Positions 10,501-22,205 of a stretch of DNA of 64,000 nucleotides are shown here, piece after piece. A program made the translations under genes and the position numbers. The notes beneath the pieces are model-generated. The model made no database searches and was not told the origin of the DNA. It saw only the letters and a program-made list of their open reading frames with translations. Location: positions 12,456,442 through 12,520,441 of the forward strand of contig NC_064045.1 in assembly GCF_932526225.1 (NCBI RefSeq), written 5' to 3'. This DNA comes from Nematostella vectensis. Taxonomy: Eukaryota; Cnidaria; Anthozoa; Actiniaria; Edwardsiidae. Position 1 is the stretch's first letter. The number at the start of each line of letters is the position of its first letter.

Positions 10501-13312
10501 CTATTGGTCATTCCCTATATTTAGAAAAAAACTGCCCCAATGGGAGCTTTTGGTACTTGTAAAAAGAGGCCTAAAAACATAATAAAAGATGGCATACTGC
10601 ATTGCATTACCTTATTTTATTTTAAAGCAAAAGGGATTTTAACGCAAAGGCTTCACACTCTTTTTTTAATAAGAGTTTTTTTTATAAGAACATCCAGCCT
10701 GAGATTTCACCAGATTTTAAGAAAATGCCGAGGCTCAGATAGCAGAATTTTCTTTCTTTTTTTAGTCAGCTGATGTGTTCTAAAATGCAGAATCAAATTG
10801 TGCTCAATTGATCACTAGTGTTATTCTCTTCCTAATAATTCTTGGGTATTATATTCTTATATACACTAAAATTTAAGAACATCTTTAAGAACATATTCAG
10901 CCTAAAAATTTCCCAAAAATAAGAACGGCCCAGCCTCAACTGAAAATTAGACGTTCTTATCAAAAAATATATGTATGCAAATGTATGGCCCTGCCGCTGG
11001 ATTATTTGTGCAGATATAAACTACTGTATTTCAAGCCTCCTTAAGATTGTCCCCCTAAATAGGAGAGTATAAATAAACCACTAAACCTCTCGAGTCTGAG
11101 GGTTATTTAAACAAAATAAAAATTAGTGTCTGTTTATTGATAAGCTGGGAGGTGATCTGCTAAAAGTCCAAGAAAAAATAGGCATTTATATGGCAGAATT
11201 TTTGGTTGAAAAATCCTACATCTGAATTTAATTTATTTGTGTTATAAGCAGACTACCATCTATTGTTTGTCTTATTTGAGTGAATAATCAAACAAATTTC
11301 CTGCTGCAAAGCTGATTCAATAAATTACAAATTAATTAACTTATCTTATAGGTATCGGTGATAGCCACCAAATCTATGAATAACTCAGATGATTCTAGAA
11401 AAGCAATAGGAATACAATATGCTTCTGCATTAAAGAATTACAAAGCAGCTGCAAGTGATTAACGCAGAGGAAGAAAGTTATAACAATTTCTCGCATTGTG
11501 AGGTTTGTTTAAAAACGAGAAAAAAAAATATTTTAATGAAAACTGAACACTTGAAATACAATACAAGGCACGTCTTCCTGTATGTCACTAGTATAAAACC
11601 TATTTTGATTGTGGAGTGCAAATATTTTAGATGATTCTTAGCCAAAGCAGCGTTCAGCGTGTGTATCAAATCGCGACGATCCGAACCAGACGAAAACAAA
11701 TTATCCTACTATTTATTATAGATCAGTAAAATAAAGCATAGACAAAAACTTCCTATGGTAAAAATACATATATGTCCTACAATTAAATTTCTACGACAGC
11801 ACTGCCATGGAATATCCTATTTTTACTCGTGCATAACTTATGGTTGTTTTACCAAACACCATGGTGACAAAATTTCTACGACTTCAAAACAACCAAAAAC
11901 ACATTCTAAACTCTTACCTTAACTCCATCTCCTTGCAAAATATACCCCTTTTTTGCCTTAAGGGAATAGTACCATGTATTTTCAAAGTTTTCTGTGAGAC
12001 AGCCGTGGGTTAACAAGATCTTTTGCCGTAACTAAAAACAACGACTTTAAAGCCGTCCGCCATCTTTGTTTGCTTTCTAATAATGGATTTGATTGGACAA
12101 CCGCAAAACGGTGTCAAATAGGGTATCGTGGATCCATGTGGCGGAAGAGAAAAATGAACTCCCGCTTTATCGCTTTATTCATCTTTGTTTGTTTATTCAA
12201 CTAGAGTTGATACCCCACTTAAAAAAAAAAAAAGAAAAACTGATTTTGAAGAAATTAAACACAAAATGGCTCGAGGAAAGTATATTTATACATCTAATAC
12301 GATTGCTTTCATGGTCATCGTGCCTATTCAAAAAAAGTTTAAATCCTTATATTAACATTTTCCACTCAAGTTAGCACAGGTTTTGATTGGTGCATGTTTT
12401 AAAAGTACTTGCTCAGCTGACAGAAGCTGGCAGTTGCCTTAACGTGAAGATGGAACATTAAAAGCCATTAAATCGACCTTGTAAAAAAGGGACGAGAAAA
12501 TAATTCAAATACTTAATTCTTTTATGGCCTATTTTATAGAAAATACAGTTGTATAATTTAAAACTTAGTAGCCGTCTAGATTGGTTTTGGCGTTGTTCCG
12601 TGGAGATAAAAATGATTAAAGCAGTCAGTGCATCGAACCAGAAATGATTTTTTTTACCTTGATAATTGGATAAAAACATATTTTTTTCTTTTTTACATAT
12701 GCTATGAAAACCTTTGCAATCGAACAAAGAAATTACTTTTTTTTTCTTCCGATCGGTGGTGTTTCACAATCATGTTAACGATATTCAGTTCATCACCACT
12801 CATTAACAGTTCCCGAGTGTTTTAACACGACTATATAGCATACATCTTTTAAAATGACTTACCAAATCCCCGTGCAAACGAAAACTACAAGCCAAAATTA
12901 TTCTGTTTTCTTTAAATTGTATCGGAATAAATTTATTTATAAAGCATACAGTTTATTTATGATTTAGAACATCAATAAAAGTTTTATTGAAATGTTTTGT
13001 AATTGTTTTTAAAATTCAAATTTTATTACCTGTATTTTCGTTTGCAATTTTTAAGACATCTTAAATTCAAGAAAGCTATGAGATGATACAATTAAAATTG
13101 AATAACAGGTTCTTCATTTTTTATTAGTTGAAGTATGTGTATCACCTAAAAGTATATGCACTATATTTTAATTTGTACCTTTTTCTGGAAATTGATGGTT
13201 TAGGTTCGCTCTTCGCCCATGGAGGGCTATCCATGTGCCGTGTACTTCGTTGATTTTCTAGTCTTCGGAATCGTTCTGCAAATGCCGCATCTTGCTGGAC
13301 TTTATTTTGCAT
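1554..13312 (-). CDS. CCDC154: CCDC154-like coiled-coil protein, 3' partial
   Basis: Fourteen coding exons join in phase with GT-AG sites (minus strand): 13312-13179, 9433-8812, 8613-8531, 7844-7749, 7492-7267, 6883-6755, 5764-5640, 5403-5277, 4888-4751, 4202-4176, 3687-3568, 3002-2923, 2424-2325 and 1640-1554. They give about 698 residues before the gene runs off the left side. The chosen start opens MQNKVQQDAAFAERF and leaves the phase needed by exon 2. After a short basic/proline region (about residues 25-75, with KSLPALPS) the protein is nearly all coiled coil. The identification rests on recalled similarity to human CCDC154: FMALEKKL, then a run ending RRWQSLKSYMDEE in exon 6883-6755, and ISRWQVETEDRLREV in exon 3687-3568. 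These match human blocks FLALEKRM, WEKLRGLMEE and LARWRKEVTEHLRGV in the same order. Its cellular role is poorly known. The human C-terminal block is not in this window. Confidence 0.75.
1862..2156. repeat. Dispersed repeat, copy 1 (inverted relative to copy 2)
   Basis: This intronic stretch, running up to 'gtcctTgcttaaggtcc', is the diverged reverse complement of 5820-6105. Shared landmarks are the block around 'gactataatgttttgctta', 'ggtcaattgagga' and the end GCTTAAGG. The TTAA at the end suggests a piggyBac-like or other TTAA-targeting non-autonomous element, but the second terminus is not resolved. Confidence 0.7.
4540..4760 (-). repeat. Tandem repeat of about 60-65 bp seeded at an exon's 5' splice site
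   Basis: On the minus strand the CCDC154-like exon 4888-4751 ends CTTGGACAAG followed by gtattcgg. The intron then repeats this three times: CTTGGACAATgcatccgg, CTTGGACAAGatattcgg and CTTGGACAAGgtatccag, each followed by the same AT-rich filler (aatatgatgNgNattt). The true exon end is therefore the first unit of the array, and at least one intronic copy keeps a usable-looking GT donor. Confidence 0.85.
5482..5660 (-). repeat. Short tandem repeat seeded at a second CCDC154-like 5' splice site
   Basis: On the minus strand exon 5764-5640 ends GAGATCACGTCCAG, then gtaaggctacgttcc. The following intron carries about five diverged copies with a period near 38 bp (GAGATTCCCTCTAG, GAGACCCCCTCTGG, GAGACCCGCTCTGG, GAGATCATCTCTGG, GAGATCCCCTGTAG), each followed by a version of 'ataaagctgggttcgca'. 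The last copy is followed by GT. As in the 4.5-kb array, the first unit overlaps the coding exon. Confidence 0.8.
5820..6105. repeat. Dispersed repeat, copy 2
   Basis: This is the diverged reverse complement of 1862-2156. It begins CCTTAAGCAGGGACGAGG. Both copies lie in introns of the same gene about 3.7 kb apart in opposite orientation, so the pre-mRNA could form a long duplex between them. Confidence 0.7.
7914..7967. repeat. Perfect 22-bp inverted repeat (hairpin) in an intron
   Basis: Arm 7914-7935 (CCTCGGAAACCCAGGGG then TATTT) is the exact reverse complement of 7946-7967, with a 10-nt loop. The 9-bp word AAACAGAGC occurs on both sides of the hairpin in direct orientation, which would fit a target-site duplication of a very short palindromic element. 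It lies in the CCDC154-like intron between exons 8613-8531 and 7844-7749. Confidence 0.85.
9434..13178 (-). other. Large first intron of the CCDC154-like gene
   Basis: This 3.7-kb AT-rich stretch separates the start exon from the main coiled-coil exon, and the two exons fit in phase across it. It holds G-tracts near 9,548-9,610 and 10,240-10,490 that look like debris of G-rich non-autonomous elements, and a small plus-strand open frame at about 11,352-11,461. I see no supported gene inside it. Confidence 0.6.
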
Positions 13313-16300
13313 CGAGGGAAAATACAAAATGATCCTTACGAATTCAACTAGACTCTCAATCCATACACTTCTTTGGTTTTTCTTGTCCGATAGTTTCAGT
13401 ACGCTATGATTAAACAGGACAGGTGTAGGATGTAGGGAGTCAGGCAACTTGGCGTTGCGTTGGTAACCACACGGCAAACACCTACATTTTTATCGAAATG
13501 ACTTTCAAACGCTTTAACTCTATTGACTCAAGCATAGCACTAGCTCTAAATCACTTGGTGATCGGTAAAATGTTATGCTGCGGTCACCTTAGAAATAATA
13601 ATTATCACTGTTATGGTCTCCCAACGGATTCGATCTCGGCTGCAATAGGGGGAATTCACCACAGGGGTTCATCTTAAAAAACAATATCGCGAACGGCTGT
13701 CACTTGCTTTTCCGGTTCGAAAGCTACCGATAGGCCATTTAAGTTCGCATTGATTTCTTAGAAAGAAAGGGAAAAGCACACTGGGAGATATTCCAATGAC
13801 TTGTTCCCAGGGTAACAAGTGTTGAAAATTGATCGCTCTGTTGAGTGGGTCGTAGGAGTCGACATTTATAAACTTCTTTGTAAGAAATATTTGAGGCTTC
13901 AGGAGTATTTAAGAATAGGGGGAAATGGGAGGCTAAAATAATTTCCACGTAGGAATAAGAAAAAATACATCAGCAAATGAAAATAGTCCTGTGAATTTAT
14001 ACCCAGAGGAACACGCGAGCATAATCGCTTTTTGGCTTTTGAGAAACAAACCTTTTTATAACATGCAATGAATCCTTTTATCTTCGGATTATTTTCACGC
14101 GTCTTTATTTACATAACGCAAATTTAAGAGGAGCACATCATCCTGCCCAAAATGCATTGCCGTAGAGAAATTTTCACACATAAAAGGTTACTACAAAAGT
14201 CGTCTTGGGTCCTCTTTGTATTTTTGGTTCTCCTTTGATAGTGAGTTGTACGTGAGAGTTATACTTGAAGATTAACCAGCGCTTTAGGGCATACATTATC
14301 GCCGCAATGTGTTGACCAATAATAGAACACAGTGTTGCTAAGATACTAAGAATTCAAACCCTTTTGACGTTAACTACAAGGCAGTGCAGTTACCGAGAGT
14401 TCGCAGAATATTCAAGTCTGCAATAATGGTTGTTTATTCGCTGGAATTAATGCTCTAGCTTTTCCCAAATTCTAATACTTTCTCTTTCATTCTATTTACC
14501 TGCTCCTAATTGGTGTTCTTGTAGGAATTTGATAGTTACGATTCAGATCTCTCAAGTCAATATTGGACCTAAACTAACATCTTAGGCGCGTACCTGGCTG
14601 AGGGGGGTGACATAACATGGGCGCGCTTACTGTTTTTAGCCCGACATAACGACATGGACATATGACATAAAAGAAAAAACATGTTTTTTTTCTGTTATGT
14701 CGTTATTATGTTCATGCCGTTATGCAGGGCTTATGTCAAAATGTCGAACCATTCACACTTGAACATATGAACATAAGGGTGCACGCGCCTATGTCATTAT
14801 GTCGTTATGTAACTAGTGTGCACCGGGCATAACTGAAGATAGTACCCATTAGCTCCCGCGCTCTTATCGAAGTGGGCGACCTTGGCAGCAATCAAAGAGG
14901 ACTTGGGGAAAGTCTACTTTGTTGGTAGTTAGAGGATGGCTTATTTTATGTGTGCATTTGGATAGGAAACGTTTCTTGATGGATCTAATGACCTATTACC
15001 AGAGCTAAGAATGTCGATTTGTACTTAATTGATCCGTGGTCAGTGACTCACTTCTCTGGACCCAACCCTGCGTTTTTCTCTTAACAAATCCCTGAGTCTC
15101 TGAAACTAAACTTACTTTTGGAACTAAAATAACGTCTGGACCTAAACTAATGTCTGAAACTAAAGATTCTGGACCTAAAAAAAACATCTGGGCCTAAACT
15201 AACGTCTTGACCTAAACTAACGTCTGGACAGAAACTAACGTCTAAAACTAAACTAATAGCGTCTGGACCTAAACTAACGTCTAGACTTAAACTAATGTCT
15301 GAAACTAAAGCTTCTGGACCTAAAAAAAAAAACATCTTGACCTAAACTAACGTCTGGACAGAAACGGATGTTACTAAAACGGGGAGCGGGGAGCGGGGAG
15401 CGGGAAACAGGGAACAGGGATCTGGGAACGAGTGATCAGCGGTAGGGCACAGCGATGTAGCAACCTCACGTGCGTCTCTTTGGCTCTTCTCTCGTTAAAA
15501 TGGATGGTAAGTGAAATCTCTGACTCTGTTTCTAAGAATTATGAATAATTCATGCGACCATTGAATCGAATCTAATACTTTTCTCTAATTTTCTTTTATG
15601 GGTAGTTTAGTGCGAGCTAAAATCGCAATGGTAAACTTGAAAAGAGATTTATGGAAACATATTTTGAATCCGTGGATATTTTTGCAATTCTACATTGCCA
15701 TGACTTCAAATTCTCATCCCATAGTGATGAAAAGCACTGTTACAAATTTGAGGTGCTATTTTCAGTATTTTTATGATTATTGATGTTGAAAGTCATTGAG
15801 TGTAAGAGCTACATTAAAATATAAATATTAACTGCCTAGTGTCTGACACGAAAACCTAACGGTTAATTTAGGCTCTAGGCATTTCCTTTCAGTGAAATTT
15901 TGTCTACCTTAATTAAATTTTTTTAAAAACACACAGAATTATTATAATATTTTAAGGCAAATACTGAAACGCCAAACAACATGTACATAATGGAAATGCA
16001 AAATAAATATTGTATTATTGTATTGGTACTCAACTGACCTTTATTAGAGCGGACCTTTCAGTCGAGTGGGGTGGTTCTTCCGAACCCCCCAGCCCATCGC
16101 TTTACTAATAGTCAGTCGCTTAGCAAATGCGCTGTAGGTCAACCCTCGCTCCCTCGAAGTGATTGTTTATTTTTGTCTTTAGAGTTCGCGTTAGTGGGAT
16201 TCTACTGCATTAGGTACTGACTATTTGATATCTGACGGGTCAGAAACGAAAATCGTCCCCCCACCCCCTCCATCCAAAAAAATCAAGCCAAAATCTCCAT

Positions 16301-18055
16301 AATAATATTGGCGAATAATTTAGTCTTCGGCTGGAAAGAGGAATGGGCAGGAAGAATGTTACCGTCCTGTCAAATGGTCGGTCCTATGTGTGGTAATGAT
16401 TTTAATGACTGCTAATGTAAATTGGCTTTCATTTCACCTATGTGAACAATAGCAGCGCGACGCATTATGGGTATGGTTTAAGCGGTCCCTTTAAATTCCC
16501 TTTTGTATCGCGTAAGAGCAGCATTCACCAGGGCGCGAATGAAGGCGAATAAAATGAAGGTTATCGTGTTAAGGCAATGTGTCTATTGGAAGTTTCTTAG
16601 AGGATGTGCCTATTAATTTAGAGCGGATGGCCTGTTAAAGAGCGCGAATTCTAATGGATCCTTTTGTGTGATTGTGCGATTGCCCCTTTTATCGTTTACT
16701 CATCAGCTTTTGCAACCATCGTTATGTACCCGAGTAAATATAACAACGATGGAGCCAGGACGTCCGACAGATAAGCGCTCACAGCCATTTCCTGGAAATG
16801 CGATGATATCTTGGAAAATTGCTGCGGGAGTAATCTACAGTGCCATAAGCGTCCTCAAAGATACCGAATGATACAATTTTGTGGAGCCTGGGAGCTGTGA
16901 CAGTTTGTTTATGCTTGACTTTCGTAAAATTTATTTCGCTCTCAACAACTTTTTTTTTTCAATTTTTAATATAGAAGAAAACAAAACATCCTAACTCAAT
17001 TATAGGTACTGAAGAATTGAATGACCAGAATGCCGTGTGCGCGCATATCACTGTACTGTAAACACTCGGTAGGCTAGAAACAGAAAAGAAAAATAATAAG
17101 TATCAAAGATTTTTTTCAAAGTAAGATAGGTTTCTTCATTTTTTTTTTGTCTCGAGACCTCTCCCCGAAAACTTTTTTTGCGTTCTTTCTATTTGCATGT
17201 TTGGCCATTTCAGACTCGAAAAAATCGCTACCGCCGAATAATTTTTCCTTTTGTTTTTTTTTTTGTCTTTTACTAAAACCAAAAAACTTCCCGAAAACGA
17301 GAATTTAGCGAATTGAGTTTCGGGAGAAATCAAAATTCATAACCAAAATCCTCTTGACAAACTTCTTGTGGTAGGCTTACGATGTTGATGATATCTGAAC
17401 TCATTCAGACACCTCTATTTTATTCTTTGTGAGTAAACAGCAACTTAACTAAGAACAATAGAAACTAAGCCGGTGACTGGATTGTCTGGAGAAACTAGAT
17501 TTAGGAAGTGGAAGACTCGGTAGTATTTGAGAGCATGAAACAAGCAAAAAAAAACATGGAAAGAAAAGAAAAACTGAGTGGATGTATCTTTTCTTTATCT
17601 AATTACTCGACTTTGCTATGAACCAATATTGATGGCTGGTTGAACGTCGTTAGACTAAATCGGGGATGGCACTCGTTTCGGGTATTCGCATTTATATCAT
17701 AATAAGGGGAAAATTATTCATCTTTCTTTCAATGGATGCTTTGTTATCTGAAATAAAAATGCTTCCAGCCAAGCCACGACCCTTTCGACGAAAAAAGGCA
17801 GACGATTGAGTTCATACACAAAAACCATGAGTATTTGCTCTTCATTTATCCCCATTTCCCATAATTCAAATTCATGTCTTTGCTACAATGTGGAGTGGTA
17901 TGAATGACGGGCGATTAAAAGTCTATTGTACGAACTTTTTCAAGTCTCTTTTACCGGCGGCTTAGTACAGGAATAGCCTGTTCATTGTGTTCCCTTGTTT
18001 CGCTAAGCAACGGGTCGGCGCATATGCACCTGTCGCTTTCATGTCATTGTAAGCT
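13313..18055. other. Intergenic region between divergent CCDC154-like and G-gamma genes
   Basis: About 4.7 kb without a supported coding exon. It contains a palindromic tract rich in ATGTCGTTATGT-like words at about 14,600-14,830, a degenerate satellite built on GGACCTAAACTAACGTCT at 15,030-15,360, and a short GGGGAGC run near 15,380-15,405. ATGGATG followed by gtaagtg near 15,500 looks like a start codon plus donor, but no downstream exon fits its phase. Confidence 0.55.
15030..15360. repeat. Degenerate satellite of about 20-bp units
   Basis: Repeated variants of GGACCTAAACTAACGTCT, some with 'gaaactaaa' or 'gacagaaac' substitutions. An isolated related unit occurs near 14,563-14,585. The two minus-strand open frames here (LGPDVSLGPD-type repeats) are by-products of the repeat. 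Confidence 0.85.
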
Positions 18056-18142
18056 CGATGCTGATTGGTTGGATTTCCCCGTCGATTGTCCGTTCTTCCT
18101 CAAGCTATATCACTTTTGTTGAGCGGCAGCCAATCAGCATCG
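18056..18142. promoter_or_regulatory. Inverted pair of CCAAT boxes upstream of the G-gamma gene
   Basis: CGATGCTGATTGG at 18,056-18,068 and CCAATCAGCATCG at 18,130-18,142 are perfect 13-bp inverted repeats, each containing an extended CCAAT element (the NF-Y type site). They lie about 140-230 bp upstream of the G-gamma start codon, a normal promoter distance. Binding is inferred, not shown. Confidence 0.55.
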
Positions 18143-18283
18143 GCAAAAGCGCAGACCGCTATTAACGAATGTAAAATTCAGCTTCCTTTTTGAGTGCCTC
18201 ATCTCTGTTCGTTTGAGTCTAACGTCCTTGCGAAGGCTACCTAAACCAGGATCCTCGATCAGCCGTTTTCCTTCGCGCAAAAA

Positions 18284-20256
18284 ATGGACAAATCGCAGCT
18301 CATGAAAACAGTAGAGAGCTTGAAATACCAACTTCAAATCCAACGAATGCCCGTGTCTAAATGTTCAAACGAGTAAGTGAAATTTGTATTCTCTAGGGTT
18401 TAACACAAACAGCATCTGTTTTACAATGGGAAAAATTATTCATCCATCGCTCGTTCGTTTTGATGCTTAGAGAATCCTCAAAGATAAAGTGAGTAAGACT
18501 CACTGGATGATTAGAGTGGGAAAAGTAACCAACATAGGGTCGTCGGTTTGCGAGATGTACTGCATGCTACACTAAAGACTGTTTTTTTTTTTCTTCGGAG
18601 CGCGTTTAATGACAAAATATGCAAATTTGGGGCAAGTCCACTCGCTCGGCAATAACACAGAGAGTATTTAAAGAACCGAACACCAAAGAAAGTTAGAACA
18701 ATAAAAAAAAAAACAGAACATCAGTCGCTATATACTGGACAGACAGCCCAATTTAATGGCCTGTGTGAATTGTGCATTTGTAGTTTAAGATCAAGCAATG
18801 ATCGCAGATCGGCTAAAGGTGTATTCGAAATCGATTGATTCGCTACAAGTGCTATTTGTCGAGCGAAAAGGAAGATGCGACGGTGTATTTCGTAGAGGTT
18901 GACGATAATTTTGTTATAAATTAATCGGGGAAAGTTCCCAGTTTAATATTATACCTGAGAAGTAATACTGCAAATGGCTTCATAGCCCTGTTTATCCATC
19001 ACGCGCATTTTGCACAAAAAATAGCAATTATCAAGCCCATAACAATAAATGATTTTCGAAATTTTGGCTATTTTTGAATTGCGTAAAACTACTATTGACT
19101 CAATTTTGAAGGAACAAATATAATCGTTATCATATTTTGTGGAATCAACGGAAAATTAAGCGAAATCATATTCGATTTGGGACTCTAAATTGAATCTAGT
19201 TTAAAGCCCAAACAATATGTATCCTTATACATTACCCTGCTTAAAAGAATAAAAATATATATAATAAAATATACAAAACGAAATTTTTAAAAAGTGAAAC
19301 TCGTAAGTCTCTTTTTCAAAACGAAATTCTGTCACGTGTATTTTTTTTAGGAAAGCGAATAAAATATCAACATAAGGCATTTTATTGATACACAAAAGAC
19401 ATCAAATGGAAATCGCTCTTAACCTATTTGCCATTGTTGATGTATTGATTTGTTTCCGGGGAAAATATGGAAAATAATCGTTCATTTTCAAAGCAAAGCA
19501 ATAGAAAAGCTTTATATAAAATATAAAATAATACTGTTTATTCCTTGTTTATTTTTGGAAAATCCAGGGTTGGTTTTCGTGGATCTCCGCGGAACCACAT
19601 TTTGGAGCCAAAAATAAACATAAATACAGTTTGAAATAACAACATATAAAAATTGTATATTTTATTCTGCACGATGGAGTTGTTTTCTTTTACCAATAGC
19701 GATGACGTGTAAGAATGTATCTTTTTGTGTAGAGCTTCGCCGGGTTGGAAGATTTTTATAAAAATGCCGTATATTCAACCGTAGGGGTGGGATCCCTGTT
19801 GATGTGTCCCAGCCTAGTCCCAGGCGTTCTTACCGGGTTTCTTGTGCTCGGAGATGAAACACAACTCATACCATCCACAGGAAAACCCAACCACAGGAAA
19901 CCCGATAAGAAGGCCTGGGATTAATGAACACCTTACACCATACACAATTATTTGAATGCGGGAAAAGGTCAGATCGTGTAAAAATTAAGATCCTGAGAAA
20001 TAAATTATTTTTATATAAGGACGTCTAATTTTCAGTTGCGGCTGAGCCGTTCTTATTTTTGGAGCATTAGAATGAGAATGGCCTTAAAACGTTCTTATCG
20101 TTGCGCTATTGTTATCAATATGTCTAAACCAATGTTCTTTTTCCTTGCAGTCTAAAATCATACTGCACACAGAATCAGGAACACGATCCGCTAATATGTC
20201 CTCCAGATAAGAAAGACAATCCATGGGCGGAGAAAACTAAATGCACTGTTCTATAA
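18284..20256 (+). CDS. GNG13: Heterotrimeric G-protein gamma subunit (GNG13-like)
   Basis: Two exons, 18284-18372 and 20151-20256, join in phase (89 + 106 bases) to encode 64 residues. The N-terminal half is an amphipathic helix (VESLKYQLQIQR) that would form the coiled coil with G-beta. Exon 2 has the family's conserved tail: DP followed by L at the end of the helix, then NPWAEKTKCTVL. The last four residues, CTVL, are a CaaX box. Leucine at the end predicts geranylgeranylation, which anchors the G-beta-gamma dimer in the membrane. The VESLKYQL helix and NPW-EK-KCT-L tail are closest in my memory to vertebrate GNG13, and the length (64 versus 67) fits. The 1.8-kb intron falls in the helix. 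AATAAA overlaps the stop region (20,255-20,260), so the 3' UTR may be very short. The gene is transcribed away from the CCDC154-like gene. Confidence 0.92.
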
Positions 20257-21054
20257 TAAAGACCTCTCGACACCACATTCAAGACTTCTTCGCAAACAAG
20301 GGGGAAGGACTTAGAAGCTTACCCATTTACAAAATCAATTACTTCTTTGAGTTAACGATGGAAACAAATGGATGGCCAAGCTTGACAAGTGTTTATTGGA
20401 GGTTGCCCTTCTCTGGGACCGGGGTTTAGTAGATAGTCTATCAAAAGACCTCTTGAGCTTCAATCTGTGGCTGTTTTTTTTTTTTTTTTTCAGTTATAGT
20501 TTTTTTTTAAGCAAATTAGGGTTAGGGACTCTGTAGAAATTGATTTGTATAAATATATCTAAAATTCGAAGGCAAACATTGTAAATTATGGTACTTGTGT
20601 CGTTGATCGCGGACTTTAATTTAAAATGTCCTACGGACTACATGACAACTCTCTTGGTGATTACTATTGATGCAAAAGTTGCCTGATCCTCGTTTCGACA
20701 TCTATAGTGCTAGAAAGATACAGTATACAAATAAAATTAGTCTGCAACAAAAAAAGGGAGGGAAAAGATATTATGGAGCTATTATTATTGCTGAATAGTA
20801 ATTTTAAGAATAGAAAAAATTATACCAAATGAAATTAGAGAACTCTATACCAAGTACGCAAAATGACATTTCAGTTGATGTGAAAAGATTTTTGATAGCT
20901 AGAGAAAGGAACCAATGAACTGGTGACATGGAAATACTTGTATACTGGAATTGTACAAAAGTCGAATTTAAACGAGCAATAAAGAGTTTCAAATCGTTTA
21001 AAATATATATTTGAGAACCCTAGAAGAACAACTACACAATCTTTTATACACTTA

Positions 21055-21380
21055 TTAGGGGGGGGGGGGGGGGTGAATAGGGGTATGTAAATCCGCCGAT
21101 CCGATACATTTTCCGGGCAAATCCGTGGATCCGCAGATATTTTTAGATCCGCATGGTTTGACAGATAAGTAATAGCATTGATTAAAACTCATTTAAAATG
21201 CGAAATTCGACCGTCAAAGCAGTCAAAATCCGAAATCCGCGCCCAAATTGTTAACTGATCCGTGATCCGCCGAATTTCCAAAATCCGCCAATCCGCTGAA
21301 ATAATCATCAAAATCCGTAATCCGTGAACATTTCGGGGCCGAATCCGCCGATCCGCGAACCTATTCCCCCCCTCCCCCCC
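21055..21380. mobile_element. Short repeat-rich element bounded by G and C tracts
   Basis: It begins with a run of about 16 G and 'gtgaatagg', and ends 'cctattcccccc', so its termini are inverted. The interior is packed with variants of AATCCGCCGATCCGC and AAATCCG. Its transposition mechanism is not apparent, and it carries no coding sequence. Confidence 0.5.
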
Positions 21381-21908
21381 TTATTAAAAAAAACGTCAAA
21401 TGTCGACCTGCGAAGGCAGTTCTACGATCGAAAGGTATCATGGGTCTCATTGTTTTTCAACCAAATGCGAGACAATATGATTCAATCATACGACAAGCCA
21501 TTTTAATGGCTTAAGAAGCCATTATTGTATGGCTCTGAGCATCGCTGGAGTCCATTTATAACCTTTATGTTTGCAAACTAAAAGCAACCATGAAAGCCTT
21601 GTGATATTTGCATTGACGTTTTTTGATTAGGTGTTTTCTAATTTAAAAAGGACAGAAAAACCATCCCAACCATATTTAGTTATATCTTTTATGGTTCCTA
21701 AATACCCATGATTAGATATTAATTTGATGCAAAACTTTTAATGAAACATTAAAAGTACCTCTTCATTCTCACTAGTACCACCTCCATCGGCTATGGTATC
21801 ATTTAAGAGGGTAGCTGAGGAATTTTCTTTGACAGAAAGGGCTTATTTCCATTGAAAGAATTTAGATTTTCAACGCTCTCCGACGTGACAACAACAGACA
21901 ACTTCGTG

Positions 21909-22205
21909 CACAGGTAGCCCAAGCTCTCTTTTTGTCCCTATTGATATTTACAGTAAAAATAGGGCGAAAAAAAAAATTTTGTGAAAAATAAAAAACAACT
22001 TGTTAAAACTTCGTTCTGGTAAGAGTTCAAATCGTTAATCTTGAAAAAGGCGCTTTAAAACGACCAGAGAACACGCAAAAAGTAAACATAAACACAACAC
22101 TAGACTACACACGTCTTTTTAACAAGTTGTTTTTTTTTCACAATTTTTTTTTCGCCCTTACTGTAAATATCAATAGGGACAAATAAAGAGCTTTGGCTAC
22201 CTGTG
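21909..22205. mobile_element. Foldback MITE with ~100-bp inverted termini and 7-bp target duplication
   Basis: It begins CACAGGTAGCC and ends GGCTACCTGTG. The two ends are inverted repeats of about 100 bp (shared landmarks 'tgtccctattgatatttaca', 'cgaaaaaaaa', 'aacaacttgttaaaa'). The flanks carry the same word CTTCGTG in direct orientation at 21,902-21,908 and 22,206-22,212, a clean target-site duplication. Little more than 80 bp of unique sequence separates the arms. Confidence 0.85.

Noticed and set aside
12030..12066. ATGGCGGACGGC on the minus strand as an alternative CCDC154-like start
   Set aside because: It reads only 17 codons to a stop without a donor, and the 13,312 start already joins exon 2 in phase.
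15480..15512. ATGGATG followed by a strong donor as a first exon of the G-gamma gene
   Set aside because: The phase (one base left over) does not fit the acceptor of the second G-gamma exon, and the 18,284 start already gives a full-length family protein.
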